From: Rhodococcus sovatensis
GTDB lineage: Bacteria > Actinomycetota > Actinomycetes > Mycobacteriales > Mycobacteriaceae
Length of the DNA: 64,000 bases
Direction: 5' to 3'
NCBI RefSeq assembly: GCF_037327425.1
Contig: NZ_CP147846.1
Span: 806,001 to 870,000 of the forward strand
Position 1 is the stretch's first letter. Each line of letters opens with the position of its first letter. Below the pieces are notes generated by a model, which worked only from the letters and a program-made list of their open reading frames with translations, ran no database searches and was not told where the DNA came from. Below are positions 1-7,713 of this stretch, piece after piece. Made by a program: the position numbers and the translations under genes.

Positions 1-905
1 TCCTCACGGAAGATCGGTGGCATCGTGGTGACCAGGGCACCCGCTGCCATCAGTTCCGCTGCTGCAGAATGGACCACGCGCAGCACTTCGTCGGAAATGG
101 TTGTGCCGTAGCCCATGTCGAGCATGACGCCGATGCGAAGTCCGGCAGGGTCGAGGGCCGCGTGAATGCCGGCGGTGTCCTCGGGCGGCAGGCTCCAGGT
201 GTCCCGTGGATCGGGCCGGCTGATGACGCGGTAGAGGTCGATCAGATCGCCGATGCTACGCGCCATCGGCCCGGCGGATCGCATGGTCGACGGCGCAGTG
301 TGTGGGATGCGTCCCTGCGTCGGCTTGAGCGCAACGAGCCCGCAGTGCCCGGCGGGAAGCCGTACCGATCCGGCGATATCCGAACCGACAGAACCGAAAC
401 CGATGCCCGACGCCAGAGACGCTCCCGCACCTGCGCTCGACCCGCCGGTATTGCGGGAGAGGTCCCAGGGGTTGCGGGTGATTCCGTAGAGGGAGCTGAC
501 GCCGGCGGCCATCATGCCCATGTCGGGCATTGTCGTCTTGCCTACGATGACGGCGCCCGCTTCTTTCAATCGTGCGGCCGGGGGAGCGTCGACGGTGGAC
601 ATGGGCAGGTTCGCGTTCGCGGCGACACCGTGCCGCCAGGGCATCCCGATCGCATGCACACTGTCCTTGATCGTCACCGGGATACCGTCGAGGTCGCCGC
701 GGGATCGTCCCGAGATGAGGCGGTCCGTCGCTGCCTGTGCGGCAGCACGAGCACCCGGTTCGTCCACGTAGGCAAGCGCATTGATCACCGGATCGGTTGC
801 CGCGACGTGTTCGAGGGTCGCGTCCAACACGTCGAGCGGGCTGGTCTCGCCAGTCCGGAACGCTTCGCGTATCGCTGCGAGAGGCTGGGTGAGAAGGGGG
901 TTCAT
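1..905 (-). CDS. Amidase (amidase signature family), 3' part missing
   Basis: The reading frame runs off the left edge, so the C-terminus is missing; about 301 residues are visible from the ATG at 905. It is an amidase-signature Ser-cisSer-Lys hydrolase: Lys79 lies in TIKDS, Ser155 in GGSSAGAG and Ser179 in GSDIAGSVR, all in the expected order. The family hydrolyses amides to a carboxylate plus ammonia, usually in the cytoplasm. It starts 10 bases after the SDR stop and is the last visible gene of the leftward operon that begins at 5578. The substrate is unknown; association with an M20 carbamoylase-like enzyme and a symporter suggests use of an amide or ureide nitrogen source (inference). 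Confidence 0.93.
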   Translation of the reverse strand, partial: MNPLLTQPLAAIREAFRTGETSPLDVLDATLEHVAATDPVINALAYVDEPGARAAAQAATDRLISGRSRGDLDGIPVTIKDSVHAIGMPWRHGVAANANLPMSTVDAPPAARLKEAGAVIVGKTTMPDMGMMAAGVSSLYGITRNPWDLSRNTGGSSAGAGASLASGIGFGSVGSDIAGSVRLPAGHCGLVALKPTQGRIPHTAPSTMRSAGPMARSIGDLIDLYRVISRPDPRDTWSLPPEDTAGIHAALDPAGLRIGVMLDMGYGTTISDEVLRVVHSAAAELMAAGALVTTMPPIFRE

Positions 906-915
906 CGAGCGCCTT

Positions 916-1707
916 TCATGCCGATACCGCGGATGCCACCGGGACCACAGGAGTGCCGACCAGCCAGCCGCCGTCCACAGCGATGATTTCGCCGCAGATG
1001 TGGTTGGACAACTGTGACGACAGGAACAGCACCGTATCCGCAATCTGTTGCGGATCAGCCCATTTGCCGTTCGGGGTCTGTGCTTCCAACGCGCCACGGA
1101 TAGACGCGTCGTAGATCGCGGTCATGTCGGTTTCGACGAAGCCCGGCGCGACACCGTTGACGTTGATGCCCAGGGGTGCGTAGTCGATGCCGACCTGGCG
1201 GGTGAAGTTGACCATCGCACCCTTCGCCGCGCAGTAGCCGGCAAAGCCGGGGTTCGCACGCAACCCGCTGATCGACGCCACATTCACCACCTTGCCGCCC
1301 TTGCCGGCGTCGACCATGTGCCGTATCGCCGCCCGCGTGCAGAAGAACGTCCCATCGACGTTCACCGCGAAGATCGACCGCCACGCCTCGTCGCTCGTCT
1401 CGAGTACCGTTCCGGCGCTGAGCACCCCGGCGTTGTTGACGAGAATATCGATGCCGAACCGGGTTGCAACATCACCGAACACAGCGTCGACCTGCTGGGA
1501 ATCGGCGATGTCCAGCAATACGGATTCGGCGATACCCCCTGCTGCAGTGATGACGTCCGAGGTCGACGCACCGTCTGTGCGGAGCGCATCGCTGCGATCG
1601 GCGATCACCACGCGCGCGCCCGCCGCAGCCAACGTGGTGGCCACAGCTCGCCCGATGCCTCGGGAGCCGCCGGTGACCACTGCGGTCTTGCCGGTCAAGT
1701 CGATCAT
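916..1707 (-). CDS. SDR family NAD(P)-dependent oxidoreductase
   Basis: A 263-residue classical short-chain dehydrogenase/reductase. Visible motifs are the nucleotide-binding TGGSRGIG at residues 12-19, NNAG at 91-94, and the catalytic Ser145/147, Tyr158 and Lys162 (YxxxK). Length is normal for the family and there is no membrane segment. The ATG at 1707 overlaps the stop of the M20 hydrolase as ATGA, so translation is probably coupled. The likely role is oxidation or reduction of an alcohol/ketone intermediate of the operon's pathway; substrate and cofactor preference cannot be read from the sequence. Confidence 0.92.
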   Translation of the reverse strand: MIDLTGKTAVVTGGSRGIGRAVATTLAAAGARVVIADRSDALRTDGASTSDVITAAGGIAESVLLDIADSQQVDAVFGDVATRFGIDILVNNAGVLSAGTVLETSDEAWRSIFAVNVDGTFFCTRAAIRHMVDAGKGGKVVNVASISGLRANPGFAGYCAAKGAMVNFTRQVGIDYAPLGINVNGVAPGFVETDMTAIYDASIRGALEAQTPNGKWADPQQIADTVLFLSSQLSNHICGEIIAVDGGWLVGTPVVPVASAVSA

Positions 1708-2963
1708 CTCTGCCTGCTTCCTGCGCTCGTCAGTTCGGTAGCCTTTGCGACGCCGATGTCGCCTCGGACCATGCGGGCGACGGTCTCGGTCAGCATCGTG
1801 ACGCCATCGAGTAGGTCGCTGTCGCGCGTGAGTTCCTTTTCGCTGTGCGAGATGCCGTCGACGCTGGGAACGAACAGCATGACCGTCGGGACGATGTCTT
1901 TCAGGTTGACCGAGTCGTGGCCGGCCATCGTGAGCATCCGCCGATACGACAGGCCCAGGTCTTTCGCGGCTTCTTCGGCGAGTTCGACGCCCTCGCTCTG
2001 GTAGCTGGTGGACGGCCGTAGTGCGGAGGAGTCGATGCTGACGTGGACTTCTGTTTCCTGAGCGATGGCCGCGAGCAGCATGTCGTGGGCCTGCTCGAGC
2101 ACGTCGGGATCGGAGGATCTGACGTCGATGGCCATGGTGACCTTCGACGGCACGACGATGGGAGAGTTGGGCTCGACATCGAATTGCCCGACCGACGCCA
2201 GCAGCAGACCGTCGGGGAACTGCGTGGTGAGTTCCCGTGCAGCGAGAACGATCTTGCTGGCGCCGACCAACGCGTCATGTCGCAGTGCCATGTGTGTTGC
2301 GCCGGTGTGCGACTGCTCGCCGTGCACGGTGATCGAGTACTTTCGTGCAGCCCAGTTGGCGGTCACGATCCCGATGGTCGTGCCCTCCTGCTCGAGGATC
2401 GGACCCTGTTCGATGTGGATCTCGGTGTAGGAGACGGCGTCGAGCTGTTGGTCTTCGCCGTGGAAGCCGATATCGGACAGAGCATCTCGGACTGTGATGC
2501 CACCGCGGTCGGTGACCTTCAGGATGTCGTCGGCGTCGAACTTACCGATGAAGACCCCGCTCCCCATGAGACTGGGCGAGAAGCGGGAACCTTCTTCGTT
2601 GAACCAGTTGACCACCGCGAGGTTGAACTGCGGAGTCACAGAGCCACGTTCGACGCATTCGATGACCTGATACGCGGCGTGGGCCGCGGCGAGTACACCG
2701 TAGGCACCGTCGTACTTGCCGGCCGTCGGTTGACTGTCGAGATGCGATCCGACGAGCACGTAGGGAGCACCGGGTACGAACTCGATGCTGCCATACATGT
2801 TTCCGACAGCGTCGACGGTGGTGGTGAGGCCGTTCCGGTCGAACCAGTCGGCGAGGAACCACCTGGCTCGACCGTCGTCCGCAGTCGCTGCCTCGCGGTG
2901 CACGCCACCATTGGCGGTGGCACCGAACGAGGACAGTGTCGCGAAATCGTCCAAGAACGTCAC
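1704..2963 (-). CDS. M20-family Zn-dependent amidohydrolase (N-carbamoylase / allantoate amidohydrolase type)
   Basis: A 419-residue metallo-amidohydrolase of the hydantoinase/carbamoylase branch of M20. Metal ligands are recognisable: His74 and Asp85 in GSHLDSQP..KYDG, Glu123-Glu124 in NEEGSRF, His183 in HIEQGP and a late His in GISHSEKE. The dimerisation-domain motif GEQSHTGATHM is present. Relatives cleave N-carbamoyl amino acids, allantoate or ureidoglycolate-type substrates. The start is a GTG at 2963, two bases past the symporter stop. Which ureide or N-acyl compound is used cannot be decided; the neighbouring amidase and symporter fit nitrogen scavenging. Confidence 0.92.
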   Translation of the reverse strand: MTFLDDFATLSSFGATANGGVHREAATADDGRARWFLADWFDRNGLTTTVDAVGNMYGSIEFVPGAPYVLVGSHLDSQPTAGKYDGAYGVLAAAHAAYQVIECVERGSVTPQFNLAVVNWFNEEGSRFSPSLMGSGVFIGKFDADDILKVTDRGGITVRDALSDIGFHGEDQQLDAVSYTEIHIEQGPILEQEGTTIGIVTANWAARKYSITVHGEQSHTGATHMALRHDALVGASKIVLAARELTTQFPDGLLLASVGQFDVEPNSPIVVPSKVTMAIDVRSSDPDVLEQAHDMLLAAIAQETEVHVSIDSSALRPSTSYQSEGVELAEEAAKDLGLSYRRMLTMAGHDSVNLKDIVPTVMLFVPSVDGISHSEKELTRDSDLLDGVTMLTETVARMVRGDIGVAKATELTSAGSRQR

Positions 2964-2965
2964 GG

Positions 2966-4528
2966 TCAGATCTTTTCCGGGGCGGGGTTGGTGGCGAGTT
3001 CCTCGATCTGATCCTCGAAGGACAGGTCGACGGGTGCGATGCGGGTGGGACGCTTGCCGACCTCGAACATCTCGTTGACGCGTGCCTTCTCCTCGGCCGT
3101 GGTGCCGGTGGCCTTGGAGACGATGAGGAAGACGGCCAGGTTGACGGCCATGCCGACGACGCCGCCGGTGAGGCTGCCGAGTCCGGCGATGTCGTCCGGG
3201 TAGATCGCGGTGAGGACGAGTGCGGTGACGAAGCCGGAGACCATGCCGGCGACTGCTCCCTTACCGTTGCCGCCGCGCCAGAAGACACCGAGGAACAGGG
3301 GGATGGCGAGCTGCACGACGCCTTGATATGAGATCTGCGCGAGGAGCTGGAGTCGCGTCATGTTGAAGGTGGCGTAGGCGACGATGGCCGCGGCCGCCAT
3401 GAACGCGAGCATGCTGCCTTTGGCCACTTTGGTGAGCTGGCTGTCGGTGAGCTGACGCTTCTCGGAGTTGACGAGGTCGTTGGCGATCTGCAGGCCGCAG
3501 ACCTGGACACTGCCGTCGATGTGGCCCATGGATGCGGCGAAGACCATGGTGGCGCCGAGTCCGAGGAGCCACGTTCCGCCGTAGCTCTCCATGATGGTGA
3601 ACCAGCCGGTCTGTGGGGAATCGGCGACGGCAGGCATCACCGTGCTGGCGATTCCGACGAGCATGAGCAGGGAGTAGAAGACTCCGGAGATCAGGACGGT
3701 GCGGATGGTGCCGGACTTGACTGCGCGAACGCTCGACGCGGTGTAGATGCGCTGGAAGCTCGTCGGCCAGCAGAGCGATCCGACGACGCCGGTGAAGATG
3801 AGCGCGAAGAGGTAGAACGGTCCGTAGGAGTCGCCGTCGCCGGGGACGCGGAGGTACTGGTCGGCGACGTCGCCCAGAGTGCCGAAGCTGATCGGGCCAC
3901 CGGCGATACCAGAGAGCAGGATCAGGCACAGTGCGGCGGAGAAGACGTAGGCGACGATGCCCTGGAACATGTCGGTCATGATCAGCCCGCGCATGCCCAT
4001 CTTGACGGTCCAGTACTGACGGATCACGATGACGGCCAAGCCGACGAACAGGCAGGTGGTGACGGACCATGCTCCGGCACTGGCGATCTGGAAGACCTCA
4101 CCGAGCGCCTGCATGCCGAGGACCACCCATGGGAACAGTGACACGATACCGATGACGCTGGCGACGACCTTGGTGCCGCGCGAGTTGAAGCGCAGGCCGA
4201 GCAGGTCGGGCTGTGAGCGAAGGTTGTACTTCGCACCCCAGCGCCATGCTCGGGTAGCCATGAAGTACATCATCGCGACGCCGAGACTGGAGTACGCGAG
4301 ACCGTAGAGGCCGAACACTCCTGCGCCGCTGGCGAGTCCGAAGAACGCGATGAACACCGATCCGGGCCACCACGAGTTGACGTAGCTCATCGCGACGTAC
4401 CAGGGACCGTAGCTGCGCCCGCCGACGGAATACTCGTCGAACGTGGGTGAGGACTTCTGTTGGGTGGTGTACAGAATGAAGATGACGATGGCGTAGAAGA
4501 CGCCGAGCATTCCCAGCATGATCAACAT
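2966..4528 (-). CDS. Sodium:solute symporter (SSS family)
   Basis: A 520-residue polytopic membrane protein of the SSS/SLC5 family with about 13 predicted hydrophobic segments. Conserved-looking stretches include YVNSWWPGSVFIAFFGLASG near the N-terminus and a C-terminal cytoplasmic tail. It would import an organic solute with Na+ across the plasma membrane. The ATG at 4528 follows the stop of a small membrane protein after one base, so the two are probably made together. Operon context makes it the uptake system for the compound degraded by the amidohydrolase, SDR and amidase (inference). Specificity is unknown; the family covers amino acids, pantothenate, urea, allantoin-like compounds and sugars. 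Confidence 0.93.
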   Translation of the reverse strand: MLIMLGMLGVFYAIVIFILYTTQQKSSPTFDEYSVGGRSYGPWYVAMSYVNSWWPGSVFIAFFGLASGAGVFGLYGLAYSSLGVAMMYFMATRAWRWGAKYNLRSQPDLLGLRFNSRGTKVVASVIGIVSLFPWVVLGMQALGEVFQIASAGAWSVTTCLFVGLAVIVIRQYWTVKMGMRGLIMTDMFQGIVAYVFSAALCLILLSGIAGGPISFGTLGDVADQYLRVPGDGDSYGPFYLFALIFTGVVGSLCWPTSFQRIYTASSVRAVKSGTIRTVLISGVFYSLLMLVGIASTVMPAVADSPQTGWFTIMESYGGTWLLGLGATMVFAASMGHIDGSVQVCGLQIANDLVNSEKRQLTDSQLTKVAKGSMLAFMAAAAIVAYATFNMTRLQLLAQISYQGVVQLAIPLFLGVFWRGGNGKGAVAGMVSGFVTALVLTAIYPDDIAGLGSLTGGVVGMAVNLAVFLIVSKATGTTAEEKARVNEMFEVGKRPTRIAPVDLSFEDQIEELATNPAPEKI

Positions 4529-4529
4529 G

Positions 4530-4817
4530 TCATTCTCCAGTCAGCGGGGTGGTAGCGGGGAGGAGGTCCTCGTCGAGTTCGCCGCGGATGTCCTCGACGA
4601 TGTAGAGGCCCCAGAGAGTCAGTCCGAGAACGACTCCGTTGATAAGCCAGTACATGATGGCGAACGGAATACCGAGGATCTCGAAGCGAATTCCGCTGCT
4701 CCACATGTACAACGGAGGGAACAGTGCGACGAGCAGAGCGAGTGCGTAGATGCTGCCGAAGAACATCATGATGCTCTTCCGGCTCAGGCCGCGAATGTAC
4801 TCTTTCATGTGCGTCAT
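4530..4817 (-). CDS. Small two-TM membrane protein, partner of the symporter (DUF3311/YhdT-like)
   Basis: A 95-residue protein with two hydrophobic helices (about residues 17-40 and 50-75) and an acidic C-terminal tail. The ATG at 4817 overlaps the stop of the upstream phosphatase as ATGA; an internal ATG at 4808 is an alternative start. Small proteins with an LGIPFAIMYW-like second helix commonly sit directly upstream of SSS symporters (DUF3311 or DUF997 families), and this one has the same position. It is probably an accessory subunit. Family assignment is by pattern only. Confidence 0.82.
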   Translation of the reverse strand: MTHMKEYIRGLSRKSIMMFFGSIYALALLVALFPPLYMWSSGIRFEILGIPFAIMYWLINGVVLGLTLWGLYIVEDIRGELDEDLLPATTPLTGE

Positions 4818-5578
4818 CCTTGGTTGACTATTTTGAGAACCGAGTCGTGTACTGTGCCGTTGGACGCAATACCGTTGCCGCCATCGAAGTCTCGTGCTCC
4901 GTCCAGCGTGGTGAACCTGCCGCCAGCCTCTTCGATGATGACCGGCATGGGAGCGAGATCGTAAGCCTGCGTGGTGTAGTCGACGATCGCCTCGGCCTGG
5001 CCGCACGCGACCATCATGTAGCCGTAGGCGTCGCCCCAGGTGCGTAGAACAGCGCCTGCGGCGTGCAGGTCGACGATGACGTCGGGGTGCCAATCCTCGA
5101 GCCACGTCGCCATGACGTAGGCGCCGTCGAGTTCTGTTCTGTCCGAGACGTGAACTTGGGTGCCGTTCTTCCAGCAGCCCTTCCCGCGCTCGGCGTGCAT
5201 GAGCACGTCCGCATTGGGGATGTTGATGACGCCGAAGACGATGTCGTTGTCTTCCTGTAGCGCTATCAGGTTGGCGTACAACGGAACTCCGTGTACGAAG
5301 GACTTGGTGCCGTCGATGGGGTCGACGATCCAGCGATACTGCGAGGTGCCGATGGTTTCGTCGAACTCTTCGCCGAGAAAGCCGTCGTCGGGGAAGTGTT
5401 CGGATACTGCGTTTCTGATGTGTTGCTCGATCTCACGGTCCGCCTGCGTTACCGGGGAACCATCCTGTTTGTGCTCGACGGCGAGTGCCGACGTGTCGAA
5501 CCAACGGCGGGCGATCTCTCCCGCCGAGCGGGCGAGCTCCACGCCGAGTGCGGCGCGAGCCGACCGGGAATCTTCCAC
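4814..5578 (-). CDS. Inositol monophosphatase / histidinol-phosphatase-like phosphatase
   Basis: A 254-residue Mg2+-dependent phosphatase of the IMPase superfamily. Motifs are GEE at 69-71, DPIDGT at 86-91 and WGDAYGY at about 186, which hold the metal and phosphate ligands. The start is GTG at 5578, preceded by an AAAGG ribosome-binding site. It is the first gene of the operon reaching to the amidase, directly behind the palindromic motif at 5631-5649. Relatives dephosphorylate inositol phosphate, histidinol phosphate, PAP or sugar phosphates. Its place in a transport and amide hydrolysis operon is unusual and its substrate is not evident. Confidence 0.9.
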   Translation of the reverse strand: MEDSRSARAALGVELARSAGEIARRWFDTSALAVEHKQDGSPVTQADREIEQHIRNAVSEHFPDDGFLGEEFDETIGTSQYRWIVDPIDGTKSFVHGVPLYANLIALQEDNDIVFGVINIPNADVLMHAERGKGCWKNGTQVHVSDRTELDGAYVMATWLEDWHPDVIVDLHAAGAVLRTWGDAYGYMMVACGQAEAIVDYTTQAYDLAPMPVIIEEAGGRFTTLDGARDFDGGNGIASNGTVHDSVLKIVNQG

Positions 5579-5630
5579 AGTGGTGCACCTTTCGGTAGGA
5601 GTTCTTCTCTTGACGGGTAGAACGATGCGC

Positions 5631-5649
5631 GTAGACCATTTCTGGTTTT
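5631..5649 (-). promoter_or_regulatory. Candidate operator shared with the amine oxidase gene
   Basis: The 19 bases GTAGACCATTTCTGGTTTT (plus strand) recur exactly at 11107-11125 upstream of the copper amine oxidase. The core ACCA-TTTC-TGGT (5635-5646) is an inverted repeat. It lies 50-70 bases upstream of the leftward operon start and between that operon and the divergent GntR gene, a suitable place for a regulator. A further TCGTGTG follows at similar spacing in both copies. The regulator that binds is not shown; the adjacent GntR protein is the first candidate. Confidence 0.7.
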
Positions 5650-5804
5650 GTTCGTCGTGTGTGAACTGCGTGTAACGCGTGGCTCGGGTGAAACGTCATA
5701 GGACACCAACGGTGTTAATCGTGCGTAAATCTGCAGGTAGATGAACATTGAATGGGTTCTAAGGGGGTTAGGTTTGTCCTGTACTTGTAATCGGAGGTGG
5801 ACCG

Positions 5805-6572
5805 TTGCTGATCATGGAACACACCCATGCCGCGCTACTCCGGCTGGTGGGCGAACTCGAACAGCGCTCGGTGGCCCGGCTCCCACCGGAGCGTGAGCTG
5901 GCCGAACGACTGGGAACCTCGCGTACCACCGTTCGCAAAGCCATGGACCTGCTCGAGCGTGACGGGGTGATCCGCCGCTTGAAGGGCAGGGCAGGCGGTG
6001 CGTACTTGACCTCGGTCGCGCCGGCATCACCGTCGCCGGAGAGCGCCAGATCGGTGTGCCAGAGCCGCAGATTGCTGCGCAGCCTCAACACCGTCAAGGG
6101 CGTGCCACAGATGTTGCACGAGCAAGGTTTTCGTGATGGGACCAAGGTGATCTCGGCTCGGATGGCCACGCCGTCGGAGAGTGCGGCCCGGGTGTTGGGC
6201 GACGGACCAGCTGTGTCGTTGCTGCGCCTGCGATTCGCCGACGGTGACACCCTGTCGCTGGAGCAGATGTACCTGAACGGCAGTCTCTGTGGGCGGGTGC
6301 TCGGGGCGCCGCTCAACTCGGTGTACGAGACGTTGCGCAACAAGTTGGGGATTTCCGTCTGCATGGCCGACGAGTCGATCGAACTGGCCACGCTCGGTTC
6401 CTCGGCAGGGGCGTTGCTCGGGCAACCCGAGGGCACGGCGGTGCTCAAGCTCGAGCGCATCGGATACGACCAAGAGGCCAGGCCCGTCGAGTATTCGGTG
6501 GATCTGTTCCGGGCGGATCGGACGAGGTTGAACGTGCGGACCAGCTCGTTGGTGAGCGCGTCGCTGACCTAG
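5805..6572 (+). CDS. GntR-family transcriptional regulator, HutC/UTRA type
   Basis: A 255-residue regulator. The N-terminal winged helix (about residues 15-65) contains LPPERELAERLGTSRTTVRKAMDLLERDGVIRRLKGRAGG. The C-terminal part (about 90-250) fits the UTRA small-molecule-binding fold of the HutC subfamily. The TTG at 5805 is chosen because GGAGGTGG lies five bases upstream; ATG at 5814 is the alternative. It is divergent from the symporter/amidohydrolase operon with a 226-bp shared intergenic region, which argues that it controls that operon in response to a pathway metabolite, and possibly the amine oxidase through the same motif. Confidence 0.92.
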   Translation: MLIMEHTHAALLRLVGELEQRSVARLPPERELAERLGTSRTTVRKAMDLLERDGVIRRLKGRAGGAYLTSVAPASPSPESARSVCQSRRLLRSLNTVKGVPQMLHEQGFRDGTKVISARMATPSESAARVLGDGPAVSLLRLRFADGDTLSLEQMYLNGSLCGRVLGAPLNSVYETLRNKLGISVCMADESIELATLGSSAGALLGQPEGTAVLKLERIGYDQEARPVEYSVDLFRADRTRLNVRTSSLVSASLT

Positions 6573-6626
6573 GCCGCGTGCCTCCTGGGGCCTCCGGCCG
6601 CGCGGGCTGCCGTGGGCCTCCGGCCC

Positions 6627-6672
6627 CAGTGGCACGGTTAAGTTTCCCCTGGTGCGCTTTTCCGTGCCACTA
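6627..6672. repeat. Dispersed 46-bp palindromic repeat, copy A
   Basis: It begins CAGTGGCACGGTTAAGT and ends with CCGTGCCACT, forming a hairpin around TGGTGC. It matches copies at 32175-32220 and 53531-53576. GC-rich mini-hairpins (GGCCTCCGGCC type) precede it, as in copy B. It lies 3' of the GntR gene and probably acts as a terminator. The IS begins at its right edge, where CTAG replaces the CTGG seen in the other copies. Confidence 0.8.
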
Positions 6673-6683
6673 GAGCGTGTCTC

Positions 6684-7237
6684 TTAAATTGGGTCCGTTT
6701 TCGTTTTCATCGCCGGGCGGTGGTTGTGGTTGCGGGAGTGCAGAACTGCCGCGCACAGGACAACGCCCCCGAGGAATGTCATGGCGTACTTGTCATATCG
6801 AGTGGCCACACCACGCCACTGTTTGAGCCGCCCGAAGCCACGCTCGACGGTGTTGCGGTGCTTGTACATCGTCGGATCGAAACCCGGTGGACGACCACCG
6901 GCGGACCCCTTGTCGGCCCGTCGCTGCTTCTGGTCGCTGCGCTCGGGAATGGTGTGTTTGATCTTGCGGCGACGCAGTTCGGTGCGGGTACTGGGATGGG
7001 TGTACGCCTTGTCGGCGAGCAATCGGTAGTCCTGGTCCCCACCGGCAGCTCGGTGGGCATCGAGCAACGGCACCAACTGTGGATTGTCCCCGGCTTGCCC
7101 ACCGGTCAGCAGCATCGTCACCGGCGAGCACGTCAGGTCGGTCAGTGCATGGATCTTCGTGGTGAATCCTCCGCGAGATCGACCCAACGCGTGGTCAGCG
7201 GGTTCGTCGACGGATTTCTTGTAATTCGACAAGGCCC
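6684..7237 (-). CDS. IS5-family transposase, C-terminal frame (orfB)
   Basis: This frame supplies the catalytic C-terminal half of the transposase: GRSRGGFTTKIHALTD, the ADKAYTHP stretch and the NTVERGFGRLKQWRGVATRYDK signature (the Y..E/K motif of IS4/IS5 DDE enzymes). The open frame extends upstream to 7535, but upstream of about 7240 the real protein sequence is in the other frame. It is therefore expressed as a fusion with the upstream ORF through a programmed frameshift at the GGGGG run (7235-7239). Moving from the upstream frame into this one needs +1 (or -2). Confidence 0.9.
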
Positions 7238-7641
7238 CCTGTGAGAGTGTCGGCTCGCGCACCGGCCGCATGCTGATGCGCCCGGACGCTGGTCGAGTCG
7301 ATCGAGAGCACCGCCCCGATATCGCCGTCGAGTTCTTCCGGGTCGAGACCGAACACCTCGGCCACCGCGGCAAGCATCTCGTCGTAGGTGCCATCGAAGG
7401 ACCATCGGTGGTGGCGTTTCCACACCGTCTGCCACGGACCGAAGTCCTCCGGCAGATCTCGCCACGGACACCCGGTACGGAATCGGTATGCGATGCCCTC
7501 CAGAATTCGCCGGTGCTCGGCGAACCGCCGCCCACGTTTTCCCACGTCGGTGGGTATCACTGGCTCGACGATCTCCCAGAACTCGTCACTGATCACTCCC
7601 ACGCGCGTCATCGAAATATCATCGCTGACAGCACCTCTCAA
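7195..7641 (-). CDS. IS5-family transposase, N-terminal frame (orfA)
   Basis: A 148-residue frame carrying the N-terminal DUF4096-type domain (ISDEFWEIVEPVIP, GIAYRFRTGCPWRDLPEDFGPWQTVWKRHHRW) and the first catalytic Asp in LSIDSTSVRAHQH. The last 15 or so residues are out-of-frame tail after the GGGGG run; the useful protein continues in the frame ending at 6684. The start at 7641 lies just inside the right inverted repeat. Confidence 0.9.
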   Translation of the reverse strand: MRGAVSDDISMTRVGVISDEFWEIVEPVIPTDVGKRGRRFAEHRRILEGIAYRFRTGCPWRDLPEDFGPWQTVWKRHHRWSFDGTYDEMLAAVAEVFGLDPEELDGDIGAVLSIDSTSVRAHQHAAGARADTLTGGLVELQEIRRRTR

Positions 7642-7713
7642 ATTTGGGAGACACGCTCTAGTCCTGCGAACGGCCGACTGTGCGCGACGATGGGCACCGC
7701 TAATGTCCCAAGA

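Larger units (their letters stand above)
6673..7658 (-). mobile_element. IS5-family insertion sequence, copy 1 (about 986 bp)
   Basis: Ends are GAGCGTGTCTC and GAGACACGCTC (perfect 11-bp terminal inverted repeats, with AAATT further in). They are flanked by TA inside a CTAG on both sides, consistent with a TA or CTAG target duplication. The interior encodes an IS5-type DDE transposase in two overlapping frames. A second, apparently identical copy in the same orientation lies at 34396-35381. The element sits between the GntR terminator repeat and the exported lipoprotein gene, and no neighbouring reading frame is visibly broken here. Confidence 0.95.

Noticed and set aside
69..986. A plus-strand open frame across the amidase gene
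   Set aside because: The minus strand encodes a clear amidase-signature protein with all three catalytic residues; the plus frame has no motif.
5768..6460. A 230-codon minus-strand frame over the GntR gene
   Set aside because: The plus strand has a clear winged-helix plus UTRA protein with a good ribosome-binding site; the minus frame is Ser/Arg low complexity.
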